Origin: JAAFKA01 sp044348925
Lineage (GTDB): Bacteria > Bacteroidota > Bacteroidia > Cytophagales > Thermoflexibacteraceae
Length of the DNA: 13,788 nucleotides
Assembly (NCBI GenBank): GCA_044348925.1
Contig: JBIKRY010000113.1
Location: 1-13,788, forward strand
Reading direction: 5' to 3'
The position numbers were made by a program, and so were the translations under genes. Under the pieces are notes generated by a model. That model worked only from the letters and a program-made list of their open reading frames with translations, made no database searches and was not told the origin of the DNA. Numbering within the stretch: position 1 is the first letter of the stretch; every line of letters begins with the position of its first letter. Shown here piece by piece: positions 1 through 6,837 of this stretch.

Positions 1-192
1 ATTTACAATAACTAATAGTATGAAGTTGGAAATCTAAGAAACAAAAAAGATTTCTTATATTTTTTTAACAAAATATATTCTTTTTTGCCATTTTTTGTAT
101 CAAAGCATAAAATATTTAGTTTTTTTTAAGACTATCAGATTTTTAGCAAGGCAAGAACTTTTTAATTTGCAAAGATAAAATGGCAAAAAAAA
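1..192. other. AT-rich spacer without a gene
   Basis: No open frame of useful length is seen. The stretch is very AT-rich with homopolymer T and A runs. A weak 7-bp hairpin (35-41 with 51-57, only one G-C pair) is followed by a T run on the plus strand and could be the end of a plus-strand unit lying to the left, but it is too weak to call. A 14-base low-complexity inverted match (81-94 with 177-190, core TTTGCCATTT) is also present and is probably incidental. Confidence 0.5.
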
Positions 193-224
193 ACTTTCCA
201 TAAGCCAAAATGCTTATGGAAAGT
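193..224 (-). terminator. Rho-independent terminator of actB
   Basis: A perfect 13-bp inverted repeat (193-205 paired with 212-224) encloses a 6-base loop. On the minus strand it is followed at once by a run of about eight U residues (complement of the A run at 185-192). It begins 46 bases past the actB stop codon. This is a canonical intrinsic terminator and implies that actB transcription ends here, so no further act gene is co-transcribed downstream. Confidence 0.9.
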
Positions 225-269
225 AAATGCAATTTTTAATGTAACATTGGGTTTAAATCCGTTTTACAA

Positions 270-3200
270 TTATGCTTTTTCTTCTTCTTTGTTTCTAATT
301 TTGGTCAAATACCAAACATTTGGTCTTGTATTGATTTCAGAAAGTACATTGTAAGCTCTGTTATTTACTTCGTGGTCTAAAACTTTAGAAATTTTACTTT
401 CTGGGTTATTCAAATCTCCGAAGATAATAGCATCAGCAGGGCAAGCCGAAGCACAAGCAGTAACTACTTCTCCATCTTCTAATGGTCTTTGTTCTACTTT
501 TGCTTTCAATTTACCTGCTTGTGTACGTTGTACGCACATAGAGCATTTTTCCATTACCCCTCTTGACCTTACGGTAACATCTGGATTTAACACCATACGA
601 CCTAAATCAGAGTTGGTATGGTAATCAAACTCGTCATTTCCATGGAATTTAAACCAGTTGAAACGTCTTACTTTATATGGGCAGTTGTTTGCACAATATT
701 TTGTACCAATACAACGGTTATATGCCATTTGATTTAATCCTTCCGAACTGTGTGTAGTTGCTGCAACAGGACAAACGGTTTCGCAAGGTGCATTATTACA
801 ATGCTGACACATCATTGGTTGGAAAACCACTTCTGGGTTTTCGGCTACTTTCATCAACTCGTCATATTTGCCAATCAAGCCAAATTCTTTTCCACTTCCT
901 TTGACTACAGAGCTATAATAACGGTCAATACGCAACCAGTGCATTTCTCTGCGTTTGATAACTTGATCAGAACCTACAATAGGCACGTTATTTTCCAAAT
1001 GACAAGCTACTACGCAAGCCGAACAACCTGTACAAGAGTTTAGGTCTATTACCAAACCCCAATGGTGGTTAGGATATAAATGTTGGTCTGCGGTATGTTT
1101 GCCAATTGGGTGTCTTTCACTCCAAATACGATTTTTTGCTTTTTCGCTTGCCTCATCTATTTTTTCTGCCACTTCTTCATGCTTTGGTTGATAGCCATCG
1201 CCTTTGATGTCCCATGCAGATAATTCTGTTGGATTTACTTTACCTTTTGCAGTAGTAATTTTTGGGAAAAAACGACCTGCTTTTTCATCTTTTTGGTATT
1301 TTGCTAAAACTGTTTCTTGAATAATAGTTTCGCGTCCCATAAAAGTTTGGTAGGTCTGTGTTTGAGCTACTTTGGTGCCTTTTTCGCCTGCGTCTGCAAT
1401 GCTTACATCTGTACGTGTATTGCGTACTGTGCCTTGCACTTGCATAAATGGATAGGCATTTTCGCCACCTGCTTCTTTTGCTACTTTACCAAAATTTTCT
1501 TTGCGACCATATCCTACCGCAACCGCCAAAACTCCTTGTTTCAAGCCTGGTTGTACTACTACAGGAAGTGTCATTTCTTTGCCACCTACCGCTATTTTAG
1601 CTTTGCTTGTAATGCCTTCTTGTAAGCTAAAGCCCATTTTCATGGCATCTTCTTGCGAAACTGCCACAAAATTACCCCAACAAACTTTAGAAATTGGCTC
1701 TGGAGTTTCTTGTAAGTATGGATTGTTTGCTTGTGAACCATTGCCCAAAATAGTATTTTCCATTAATACCAATTCAAAAGCAGTTTCTTTATATTTGGTA
1801 AGTTCGGTAGATAAACCTTCATAATTGAAAGCTGTAACAGGACTTACTACTAAGTTTTTGTCATGTTCAGAAACATAGGTAGCAGGCAAAGTAGGCTCAA
1901 AAACGCCATTATGCAATACCCTTGTCCAAAATGCTTCAAAACTTGTTTCTTTGGTTTGTAGGCTATATAAGGTTTGCCAATATTCTTTGATAAGGCTTAA
2001 ATAATCTTTTTCGGTGCTTGACCAAACTAAGAAACTATCTTGCATTTGACGAGTATTGAAAATACGACCAATAGCTGGCTGTCCAATGCTAAAATAACCT
2101 TTTTTGATTTCGGCATCATTCCAAGATTCTAAATAATGACTATCTGGAGTGTGATAAGTGCAAAGTTTTGCGGTTTCGTCTAATCTGTCATTACTTGCAA
2201 TCGTTAAACCGATTTTTGACAATCCTTTTGCTAAAGTGTCGCCTAATGGGTGGTCATATACAGGGTTACAGTTGTAGAAAATTACTGCACCAACTCCACC
2301 ATTTGCTACTTCTTGAATAAATGTAGCCATATCTCCGTCATTACCTTGACGTTGGTAAGAATATGCTACTTCTGTGTCAATCGTTTGCCCATAATTTTCC
2401 AACATTTCATTAATGCCATTAATTAGCACTTGCACGTCTGCATCATTAGAGCCACTAATTACTAAAGATTTTCCTTTATTTGCAAATAAATCATCTGCTG
2501 CTTTAGTCAAATTTGGAACATCTTTGCCTGCAAAACTTAAAGGAGTTTTACCTGTTTTGCTTGCAACCAAGTTAAATAATTTTGCAACTACAGCTGCTTC
2601 TTGCGATGGTTTTATTGGAGTTCTATAATCTGCATTTGCACCTGTCAAAGACATAATAGACTCGAAAGAGTACAAACGGGACATTTCTTTTTTATCTTCT
2701 CCTATTTTGCCTACTTTGCGACTTGGCATAAATTGTTTGGTGTGTTCCACATCAGAAATCCATGAGCCTAAAAAGTCTGCACCAATAGAAACTACTACAT
2801 TTGCTTTTTCAAAATTATAAGCTGGCAAAACAGCTTTACCTTTTGTTTTTGCGTGTGCTTGCACAATACCATCACGTGAAATAGCGTCATATTGTACGAG
2901 TTTTGTATTTGGAAATTTGGCTGCAAAAGCTGCAATAGCACGTTTGGTAGAAGGGCTTGTTACTGTATAAGAAACAATACGAATTTGTCCTGCACTTGCC
3001 AATTTGCCAATAATTTCGCTATCTATTGCCTGCCAAGTAGATGGATTTCCTTTGATGCTTGGAGCTTGTGCTTTTTCAATATCGTATAAAGTCAAGACAG
3101 AGGCACTAACTCTGGAATTGGTGCCACCTTTGGTTATTTTTGAGAAAGTATTTCCTTCCACAAAAATAGGTCTTCCTTCTCTTGTTTTTACAACAACTGG

Positions 3201-3524
3201 TAAAGCCTCGCCTCCGTGTATATACGTAGATGCGTAATAGTTTGGAATACTTGGGTCTACTGTTTCTGGTTTATTGAGATAAGGAATAGCGTGTTTTACT
3301 GAAGTTTCGCAGGCTGCTAAAGATACTGCGGCAACGCTAAAACCCATAAGTTTTAAGAAATCTCGGCGATTGGTGCCTGTTTTCTCTTCCTCTTGTGTAT
3401 TATCTCCGTAAGCATCTTTCATCTTAAGATACTCTGGAAATTCCTTTTCGGCATACTTAACGAACTCAGGGTCGTTGGTCAATTGCTCAATGCCTTTCCA
3501 ATAAATTTTGTTATTTTCTTCCAT
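270..3524 (-). CDS. actB: Alternative complex III subunit ActB (Tat-exported molybdopterin-oxidoreductase-like and Fe-S protein)
   Basis: This is a 1084-residue fusion of an inactive molybdopterin-oxidoreductase-like domain (about residues 75-780) and a four-cluster ferredoxin domain (about 815-1060). In alternative complex III it sits on the periplasmic side of the membrane and carries electrons from menaquinol oxidation toward cytochrome c or an oxidase. A twin-arginine motif (TNRRDFLKLMG, R53-R54) sits behind a 50-residue leader typical of this family. It is followed by a hydrophobic stretch and a lipobox-like LAAC (C72), so lipid anchoring is possible. Cluster ligands visible: C831/834/837/841; C906/909/914/918; C938/944/948, with T941 in place of the fourth cysteine, as expected for a [3Fe-4S] site; and C994/997/1024/1028. 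The ATG start at 3524 has no Shine-Dalgarno, which is normal in Bacteroidota. Oddly, no actA lies upstream and a terminator follows, so the gene is separate from the usual act cluster. Family assignment is secure; a working partner complex encoded elsewhere is inferred. Confidence 0.93.
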   Translation of the reverse strand: MEENNKIYWKGIEQLTNDPEFVKYAEKEFPEYLKMKDAYGDNTQEEEKTGTNRRDFLKLMGFSVAAVSLAACETSVKHAIPYLNKPETVDPSIPNYYASTYIHGGEALPVVVKTREGRPIFVEGNTFSKITKGGTNSRVSASVLTLYDIEKAQAPSIKGNPSTWQAIDSEIIGKLASAGQIRIVSYTVTSPSTKRAIAAFAAKFPNTKLVQYDAISRDGIVQAHAKTKGKAVLPAYNFEKANVVVSIGADFLGSWISDVEHTKQFMPSRKVGKIGEDKKEMSRLYSFESIMSLTGANADYRTPIKPSQEAAVVAKLFNLVASKTGKTPLSFAGKDVPNLTKAADDLFANKGKSLVISGSNDADVQVLINGINEMLENYGQTIDTEVAYSYQRQGNDGDMATFIQEVANGGVGAVIFYNCNPVYDHPLGDTLAKGLSKIGLTIASNDRLDETAKLCTYHTPDSHYLESWNDAEIKKGYFSIGQPAIGRIFNTRQMQDSFLVWSSTEKDYLSLIKEYWQTLYSLQTKETSFEAFWTRVLHNGVFEPTLPATYVSEHDKNLVVSPVTAFNYEGLSTELTKYKETAFELVLMENTILGNGSQANNPYLQETPEPISKVCWGNFVAVSQEDAMKMGFSLQEGITSKAKIAVGGKEMTLPVVVQPGLKQGVLAVAVGYGRKENFGKVAKEAGGENAYPFMQVQGTVRNTRTDVSIADAGEKGTKVAQTQTYQTFMGRETIIQETVLAKYQKDEKAGRFFPKITTAKGKVNPTELSAWDIKGDGYQPKHEEVAEKIDEASEKAKNRIWSERHPIGKHTADQHLYPNHHWGLVIDLNSCTGCSACVVACHLENNVPIVGSDQVIKRREMHWLRIDRYYSSVVKGSGKEFGLIGKYDELMKVAENPEVVFQPMMCQHCNNAPCETVCPVAATTHSSEGLNQMAYNRCIGTKYCANNCPYKVRRFNWFKFHGNDEFDYHTNSDLGRMVLNPDVTVRSRGVMEKCSMCVQRTQAGKLKAKVEQRPLEDGEVVTACASACPADAIIFGDLNNPESKISKVLDHEVNNRAYNVLSEINTRPNVWYLTKIRNKEEEKA

Positions 3525-3572
3525 ATATTTATTATGTATGCCTAATTGGCGTATTTATGCTACTTAAAAACA

Positions 3573-3603
3573 CAAACTTATACTTAAATAATTAGTTTGC
3601 AAA
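3573..3603 (-). promoter_or_regulatory. Predicted Bacteroidota-type promoter of actB
   Basis: On the minus strand TTTG (plus 3600-3603) is followed by exactly 19 bases and then TAAGTTTG (plus 3573-3580). This is a full match to the -33 TTTG and -7 TAnnTTTG consensus of the Bacteroidota primary sigma factor. Transcription should start near 3567, giving a leader of roughly 40 bases before the actB ATG. The -33 box lies inside one arm of the hairpin at 3591-3631. Confidence 0.72.
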
Positions 3604-3631
3604 AGAAAATGTTTTTTTTTTGCAAACTAAT
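3591..3631. repeat. 14-bp palindrome overlapping the actB -33 box
   Basis: ATTAGTTTGCAAAA at 3591-3604 is perfectly complementary to 3618-3631, with a 13-base A/T-rich centre. The left arm contains the predicted -33 element of actB. It could be an operator for a dimeric regulator or a cruciform. It is too far upstream of the RNA start to act as a leader hairpin. Confidence 0.6.
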
Positions 3632-4018
3632 CTATTAAAAAAAAAATATTGCTTAGTATAATTCATTTAAAAGTTTATTAAATTATAAAAAACTATACAT
3701 ATTATTTTTTTTAGCTACTTACTATACTTTAACAATTCTTGTTATCTGATGTTTAAATTTTTGTGGTAATTGATGTAAAAATATAAATATTTTCTGCTAA
3801 ATGGTAACAAATTACAAAATTATGTTTCTGCTTATGGCTCGCAGCCTGCCTATTTTTTGGCTTGTTGAAAGCCTAAAAACCTCCTGAAAGTTAGGCAAGT
3901 CTGTTGGTAAATTTATAAAATGAAGGAATAATCTTAAATATTTTTTTTTACCTATAAAATCCAAGTTATTTGCTGTAATTTGCATTATCTAAACATCGTT
4001 ACCGACCAAAATCTTGCT
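3632..4018. other. AT-rich divergent spacer
   Basis: This is the rest of the divergent gap between actB and the lysozyme-like gene. It is AT-rich with several homopolymer runs. An imperfect hairpin is visible at 3847-3897: outer TGCCTA/TAGGCA and inner GGCTT/AAGCC with flanking T and A runs. I could not find a clean TTTG/TAnnTTTG promoter for the plus-strand gene. A near-match TAATTTG at 3976-3982 lacks one base of the consensus. Confidence 0.4.
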
Positions 4019-4636
4019 ATGTTGCGTAATTTTTTATATCTTGGTGTTATTCTAATTTTATTGTTTGTTTTGTATCGTATTCTTTGGGTAGATGTCAAAA
4101 AAGAGGCTATTTTACGAGCCAAAATGAACTATGAAACAGAAGTAAAAGAAGTTTGTATGGAGCAAAATGTGCCTTACAATTATATCCTTGCCCTTATTAT
4201 TTTGGAATGTTCGGGACGCAAACCAGCACAAAGTCGTTTTGAGCCTGCCGTATATGCCAAGTTGAAACAACTGCGTGATGGTGTTATTAGCAAGTATAGC
4301 ACCGTCAATAGTTCGCAAGTTCGCAATGCTTCTGATGCTACTTTGCGACTTTTGGCTACTTCGTGGGGGGCTTTACAAATTATGGGCTATCATTGTTACG
4401 AGCTTGATGTACCAATAGACGACCTCATCCATAGTGAAACTTCTTTGAAAGTAGGCATTCGTTGGTGTCGCAAAAATTATGGCACGTATCTCAATAACGG
4501 TAATTTTGGAGATGCTTTTCATTTTCATAATACAGGAAAACCAATGCCTTTTTTTGGTATTACAACAACATACGACCCACAATATGTTTTTAGAGGAATG
4601 CGTTATATGAGTACGTTGGAAGCATTAGAAAATTAG
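4019..4636 (+). CDS. Membrane-anchored lysozyme-like (peptidoglycan-cleaving) protein
   Basis: 205 residues from ATG 4019. One transmembrane helix (about residues 3-23, rich in L, I, V and F) is followed by a short linker and a lysozyme-fold domain. The domain shows LIILECSG (residues 58-65, with E63 in the place of the catalytic glutamate), then SRFEP (72-76), and ATSWGALQIMG (113-123), the helix that lines the sugar cleft. That combination (E.SG ... FEP..Y..L ... TSWG..QIMG) recalls the N-acetylmuramidase domain of phage endolysins (DUF3380-like) more than housekeeping Slt enzymes. The predicted role is cleavage of peptidoglycan from the outer face of the inner membrane. A TTG at 3980 in frame would add 13 residues before the membrane helix; the ATG is preferred because it places the anchor at the N-terminus. 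It ends 9 bases before an inverted-repeat element and is convergent with the next gene. Fold is fairly sure; substrate and activity are not. Confidence 0.7.
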   Translation: MLRNFLYLGVILILLFVLYRILWVDVKKEAILRAKMNYETEVKEVCMEQNVPYNYILALIILECSGRKPAQSRFEPAVYAKLKQLRDGVISKYSTVNSSQVRNASDATLRLLATSWGALQIMGYHCYELDVPIDDLIHSETSLKVGIRWCRKNYGTYLNNGNFGDAFHFHNTGKPMPFFGITTTYDPQYVFRGMRYMSTLEALEN

Positions 4637-4645
4637 GATTTATCA

Positions 4646-4806
4646 AGTTGCGTAGCAAGGGTATATTTGCCTTTAGGCGAATAAAATGGCTAAATGGAAA
4701 CAAAAATTGTAGGCACTCTACACCTAAGTATCTAAAACTTTGCCATCTTTACCTTCGAATCAGATTCTTATTCGCCTGAAGGCGAATATACCCTTGCTAC
4801 GCAACT
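4646..4806. repeat. REPIN-like foldback element between convergent genes
   Basis: Two 39-base arms (4646-4684 and 4768-4806) are inverted copies with only two mismatches, separated by 83 bases. Each arm contains its own small palindrome: TTCGCC-loop-GGCGAA in the right arm, and one T/C change in the left. Each arm also has GTAG on its outer side (TTGCGTAG at 4648-4655). This is the geometry of paired REP sequences. It fills almost the whole 181-base gap between two convergent genes and could also serve as a two-way transcription barrier, though no T run follows the stems. Confidence 0.8.
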
Positions 4807-4817
4807 CACAGGAAATA

Positions 4818-6200
4818 TTATTTTCCTTTTATTTCTTGACTTGCTAAAACATTGCCATTTTCGTCTGTTACTTTGATTACAAACATAGCATCTGCTCCGT
4901 ATTGGTGCTGAAATACATATTGTACTTGTTTTTTGCCTTTGCCCATTTTCACAGTTTCATACACTACCCAAACTATTTTATTTTCGGTATCATAAACTGC
5001 TATTTTACCATTTGTAAGGTCGTTTTCTAACGTAAAAGCAAAATTTCCACGTTTGGTTAAAGTAGCATACTTTTTGGCTTCAGTTTCATTGAGCAAGATT
5101 TTTTGTTCTGCCATAGTTTTTGTGCCTATTTTTATTTTTAGAAAATAGTCTTTTTGTAATGGCAATTCTCTTTTGGCATCAACAAAGGTGGCACGGTGAA
5201 ATCCTTTTTTGAGTATTTTATTGTCCGACAACAAAATATACAAATTGTCTTCTTTGTCATAAATGCCAACTCTTGCCAACATATCAGCAGGCACATCAAA
5301 ATTTACTTCAGTCGTTTTAATTTTTTGTAATTCGGCAACACTATCCCTTAAATGAATAATTTTTCTACCTACTAATTTATTTCCTTGTTCCAACTTCAAT
5401 ACAAAAGATGTAGTATCTGCTTCGGTATGATATACGCCCAATTTGAAACGGAAAAACCCTGGTGGCAAGCTAATATTATTGTTAATAACTTTGAATAATG
5501 TGCCATTATGTGTATAAACAGAAAGTTTTGCATTTTGTATAGAATCAGGTAATAACATATCTAAACTTGTGTTGATAGAAGTAATTTGGTGGCGACGAAC
5601 TTGGTAATTTTTGGCTTCACAGGGCTGTCCAATAGCATTGCTAACCAATGCACAGAGTTCTTTGGTCATTTCCAAATCTTCTCCATAAATTTCCCCCATT
5701 CCACGTTTATCAATAATAGCCCAAACGGCAGATTGTGCAGTGCTACTAAAATATTTTTTTTCATTAATCCATTGTGCCAATTTCAACAAATGCCCCTCTG
5801 CCATACTTGCCAACAAAAAACTTACGCCTATAGAAGGTGAGCCATGATGTGGCTTGATGCACATAGTTTGTAGAGTTTCTTTCTCGGTAAACTGCGGTTT
5901 CAAAGCTATTTGCTGTTCGGCTACCACCATCAAATCTTGTTGCCATTCGTTGGAATTGCTAAAAATAGTGCCAGCAAGTAAAGCAATAGATAGATTTTTA
6001 TTGGTCAGGTTTTTGATTTCTACCGCCAAACATTTACCATTATAACCACCTTTGCCGATGGCAGTAATTTTTACTAATTTTTTTTGTACTGCGTCCATCA
6101 ATGGCAAAACATCTGTAGGAGTTTTAGCAAAACTTGTAATAGACAGAAATTGTAAGCAAAACAGAGTTACAAAAAGACGAGAAAATAGTTGAGGTTTCAT
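4818..6200 (-). CDS. Secreted protein of unknown function with Cys-containing N-terminal domain
   Basis: 460 residues from ATG 6200. The signal peptide is clear: MKPQLFSRLF, then a hydrophobic core, then TSFA before K26, giving probable cleavage after A25. The N-terminal region (about 40-175) is a beta domain plus helices: GKCLAVEIKNLTN (55-67), a conserved-looking QQDLMV (87-92), a second cysteine at MCIKP (C114), and a helical AQSAVWAI (155-162). C57 and C114 could form a disulphide, as could C183 and C194. I have an impression of similar Q-x-AVW domains in other Bacteroidota secreted proteins but cannot name a family. Residues 200-460 appear all-beta with repeated strands and no catalytic motif; the protein lacks an obvious T9SS sorting tail. 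A frame-consistent TTG at 6230 would add 10 residues ahead of a good signal peptide and is rejected. Nothing nearby suggests a partner. The function is unknown. Confidence 0.72.
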   Translation of the reverse strand: MKPQLFSRLFVTLFCLQFLSITSFAKTPTDVLPLMDAVQKKLVKITAIGKGGYNGKCLAVEIKNLTNKNLSIALLAGTIFSNSNEWQQDLMVVAEQQIALKPQFTEKETLQTMCIKPHHGSPSIGVSFLLASMAEGHLLKLAQWINEKKYFSSTAQSAVWAIIDKRGMGEIYGEDLEMTKELCALVSNAIGQPCEAKNYQVRRHQITSINTSLDMLLPDSIQNAKLSVYTHNGTLFKVINNNISLPPGFFRFKLGVYHTEADTTSFVLKLEQGNKLVGRKIIHLRDSVAELQKIKTTEVNFDVPADMLARVGIYDKEDNLYILLSDNKILKKGFHRATFVDAKRELPLQKDYFLKIKIGTKTMAEQKILLNETEAKKYATLTKRGNFAFTLENDLTNGKIAVYDTENKIVWVVYETVKMGKGKKQVQYVFQHQYGADAMFVIKVTDENGNVLASQEIKGK

Positions 6201-6346
6201 ATAAAATGGATAAATTTTAGTTTTTGACAAAATAGCAAATATCTACTTTCTACTTGATAACAAAATAGTCCATTTGTCATTCTGGGTTTGCTGCTACAAT
6301 ACTTTTCAAAATAGGAAAAAAATAATTTTCTAACCTGAACTACGGA

Positions 6347-6570
6347 TTACTTTATGGATAATCAATGAGTTACAAGTAAAATATATAATAAACTAATTTG
6401 CGTAGTAGTAGTACGAAACTCCTGTTCCGTACAAATTGTAGAAACAGAGGCTTTTGTAGTAAACTCTGCTCTAAAATGTCTGTTTCATTTAGTAAATCAC
6501 GTACGGAACTGGAGTTCCGTACTACTACACAAATCACATTAACTAATTGATAATCAAAATTTTAAAGTAA
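6347..6570. repeat. Outer degenerate inverted arms around the second foldback element
   Basis: Outside the element, 6357-6372 matches the complement of 6540-6555 at 14 of 16 bases, and 6347-6354 (TTACTTTA) matches the complement of 6563-6570 exactly. The inverted symmetry therefore extends to about 224 bp with unequal gaps. Part of this may be chance in AT-rich sequence. Confidence 0.4.
6396..6534. repeat. Second REPIN-like foldback element
   Basis: The left arm 6396-6432 and right arm 6501-6534 are inverted copies with three mismatches and one 3-base (TAG) indel. The right arm is itself a near-perfect palindrome (GTACGGAACT, two bases, AGTTCCGTAC at 6501-6522), flanked on its outer side by TAGTAG. 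The 68-base centre carries an 8-bp stem (GAAACAGA 6441-6448 with 6479-6486) and a nested CAGAG/CTCTG. The whole could fold into a long bulged hairpin. No open frame lies inside. Confidence 0.78.
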
Positions 6571-6610
6571 GGTTTATGTAATAAAATTCGTCTTACTGCT
6601 ACAATATTCA

Positions 6611-6644
6611 ACACGGATAACACAGAACACGCAGATTTACACAG
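6611..6644. repeat. Degenerate short-period ACAC(G/A)GA tract
   Basis: Three to four imperfect units follow each other: ACACGGATA, ACACAGAAC, ACGCAGATTT and ACACAG. Similar CACGGAT/CACAGA strings are, from general experience, scattered in spacers of many Bacteroidota genomes. No coding potential is seen. Confidence 0.5.
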
Positions 6645-6682
6645 TTTTTCTACTTATATTACCTTCATTAACTTATATTTTT

Positions 6683-6703
6683 CTATGTTACTATGTGGTT
6701 AAA
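6683..6703 (+). repeat. 21-bp direct repeat, copy 1
   Basis: This 21-base string beginning CTATGTTACTATG is identical to 7412-7432 in the same orientation. It lies just outside the left arm of the 23-bp inverted repeat that brackets the winged-helix gene. Confidence 0.8.
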
Positions 6704-6705
6704 AT

Positions 6706-6728
6706 AATTTTGATGCGGAAAACCTATA
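6706..6728 (+). repeat. 23-bp inverted repeat, left arm
   Basis: The core is TGCGGAAAACCTATA. It is complementary to 7347-7369 at 22 of 23 bases. With the right arm it encloses one gene and its terminator in a 664-bp interval. Confidence 0.8.
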
Positions 6729-6837
6729 TATGATAAATAAAATTTTAGATTTTTTGAAAATCTACCTATATTGTGTCTTCTTACTTCATTCTTGTATCTA
6801 TTTTCTTAATTTTTTGTATTTCAAAATATTTTTCTTG

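Larger units (their letters stand above)
6201..6837. other. Long intergenic region rich in repeats
   Basis: This divergent gap of over 600 bases separates the secreted-protein gene from the winged-helix gene. It holds a foldback element (6396-6534), a degenerate ACACGGATA-type tract (6611-6644), one copy of a 21-bp direct repeat (6683-6703) and one arm of a 23-bp inverted repeat (6706-6728). TAATTTTG at 6705-6712 matches the -7 consensus, but no TTTG lies at the right distance upstream, so I do not call a promoter. The part at 6730-6837 is open in frame with the next gene but very AT-rich. Confidence 0.6.

Noticed and set aside
35..57. Weak hairpin followed by T residues on the plus strand
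   Set aside because: Seven base pairs with one G-C pair in very AT-rich DNA is within chance; it could mark the end of a gene to the left, but that gene is not visible.
3980..3982. TTG start for the lysozyme-like protein
   Set aside because: It adds 13 unremarkable residues before the membrane anchor; ATG at 4019 gives the expected N-terminal anchor.
4810..4827. Six-base-pair hairpin across the stop codon of the secreted protein
   Set aside because: It is too short and AT-rich to separate from chance next to the much stronger foldback element.
6228..6230. TTG start for the secreted protein
   Set aside because: ATG at 6198-6200 begins a well-formed signal peptide, and the extra 10 residues disturb it.
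6611..6644. Short CRISPR-like array
   Set aside because: Units are only 9-10 bases, imperfect and contiguous, with no spacers and no cas genes.
6730..6837. N-terminal extension of the winged-helix membrane protein from ATG 6730
   Set aside because: The added 36 residues are the F/L/I/Y-rich kind expected from translating AT-rich spacer, and they begin directly at the inverted repeat. Kept as an alternative only.
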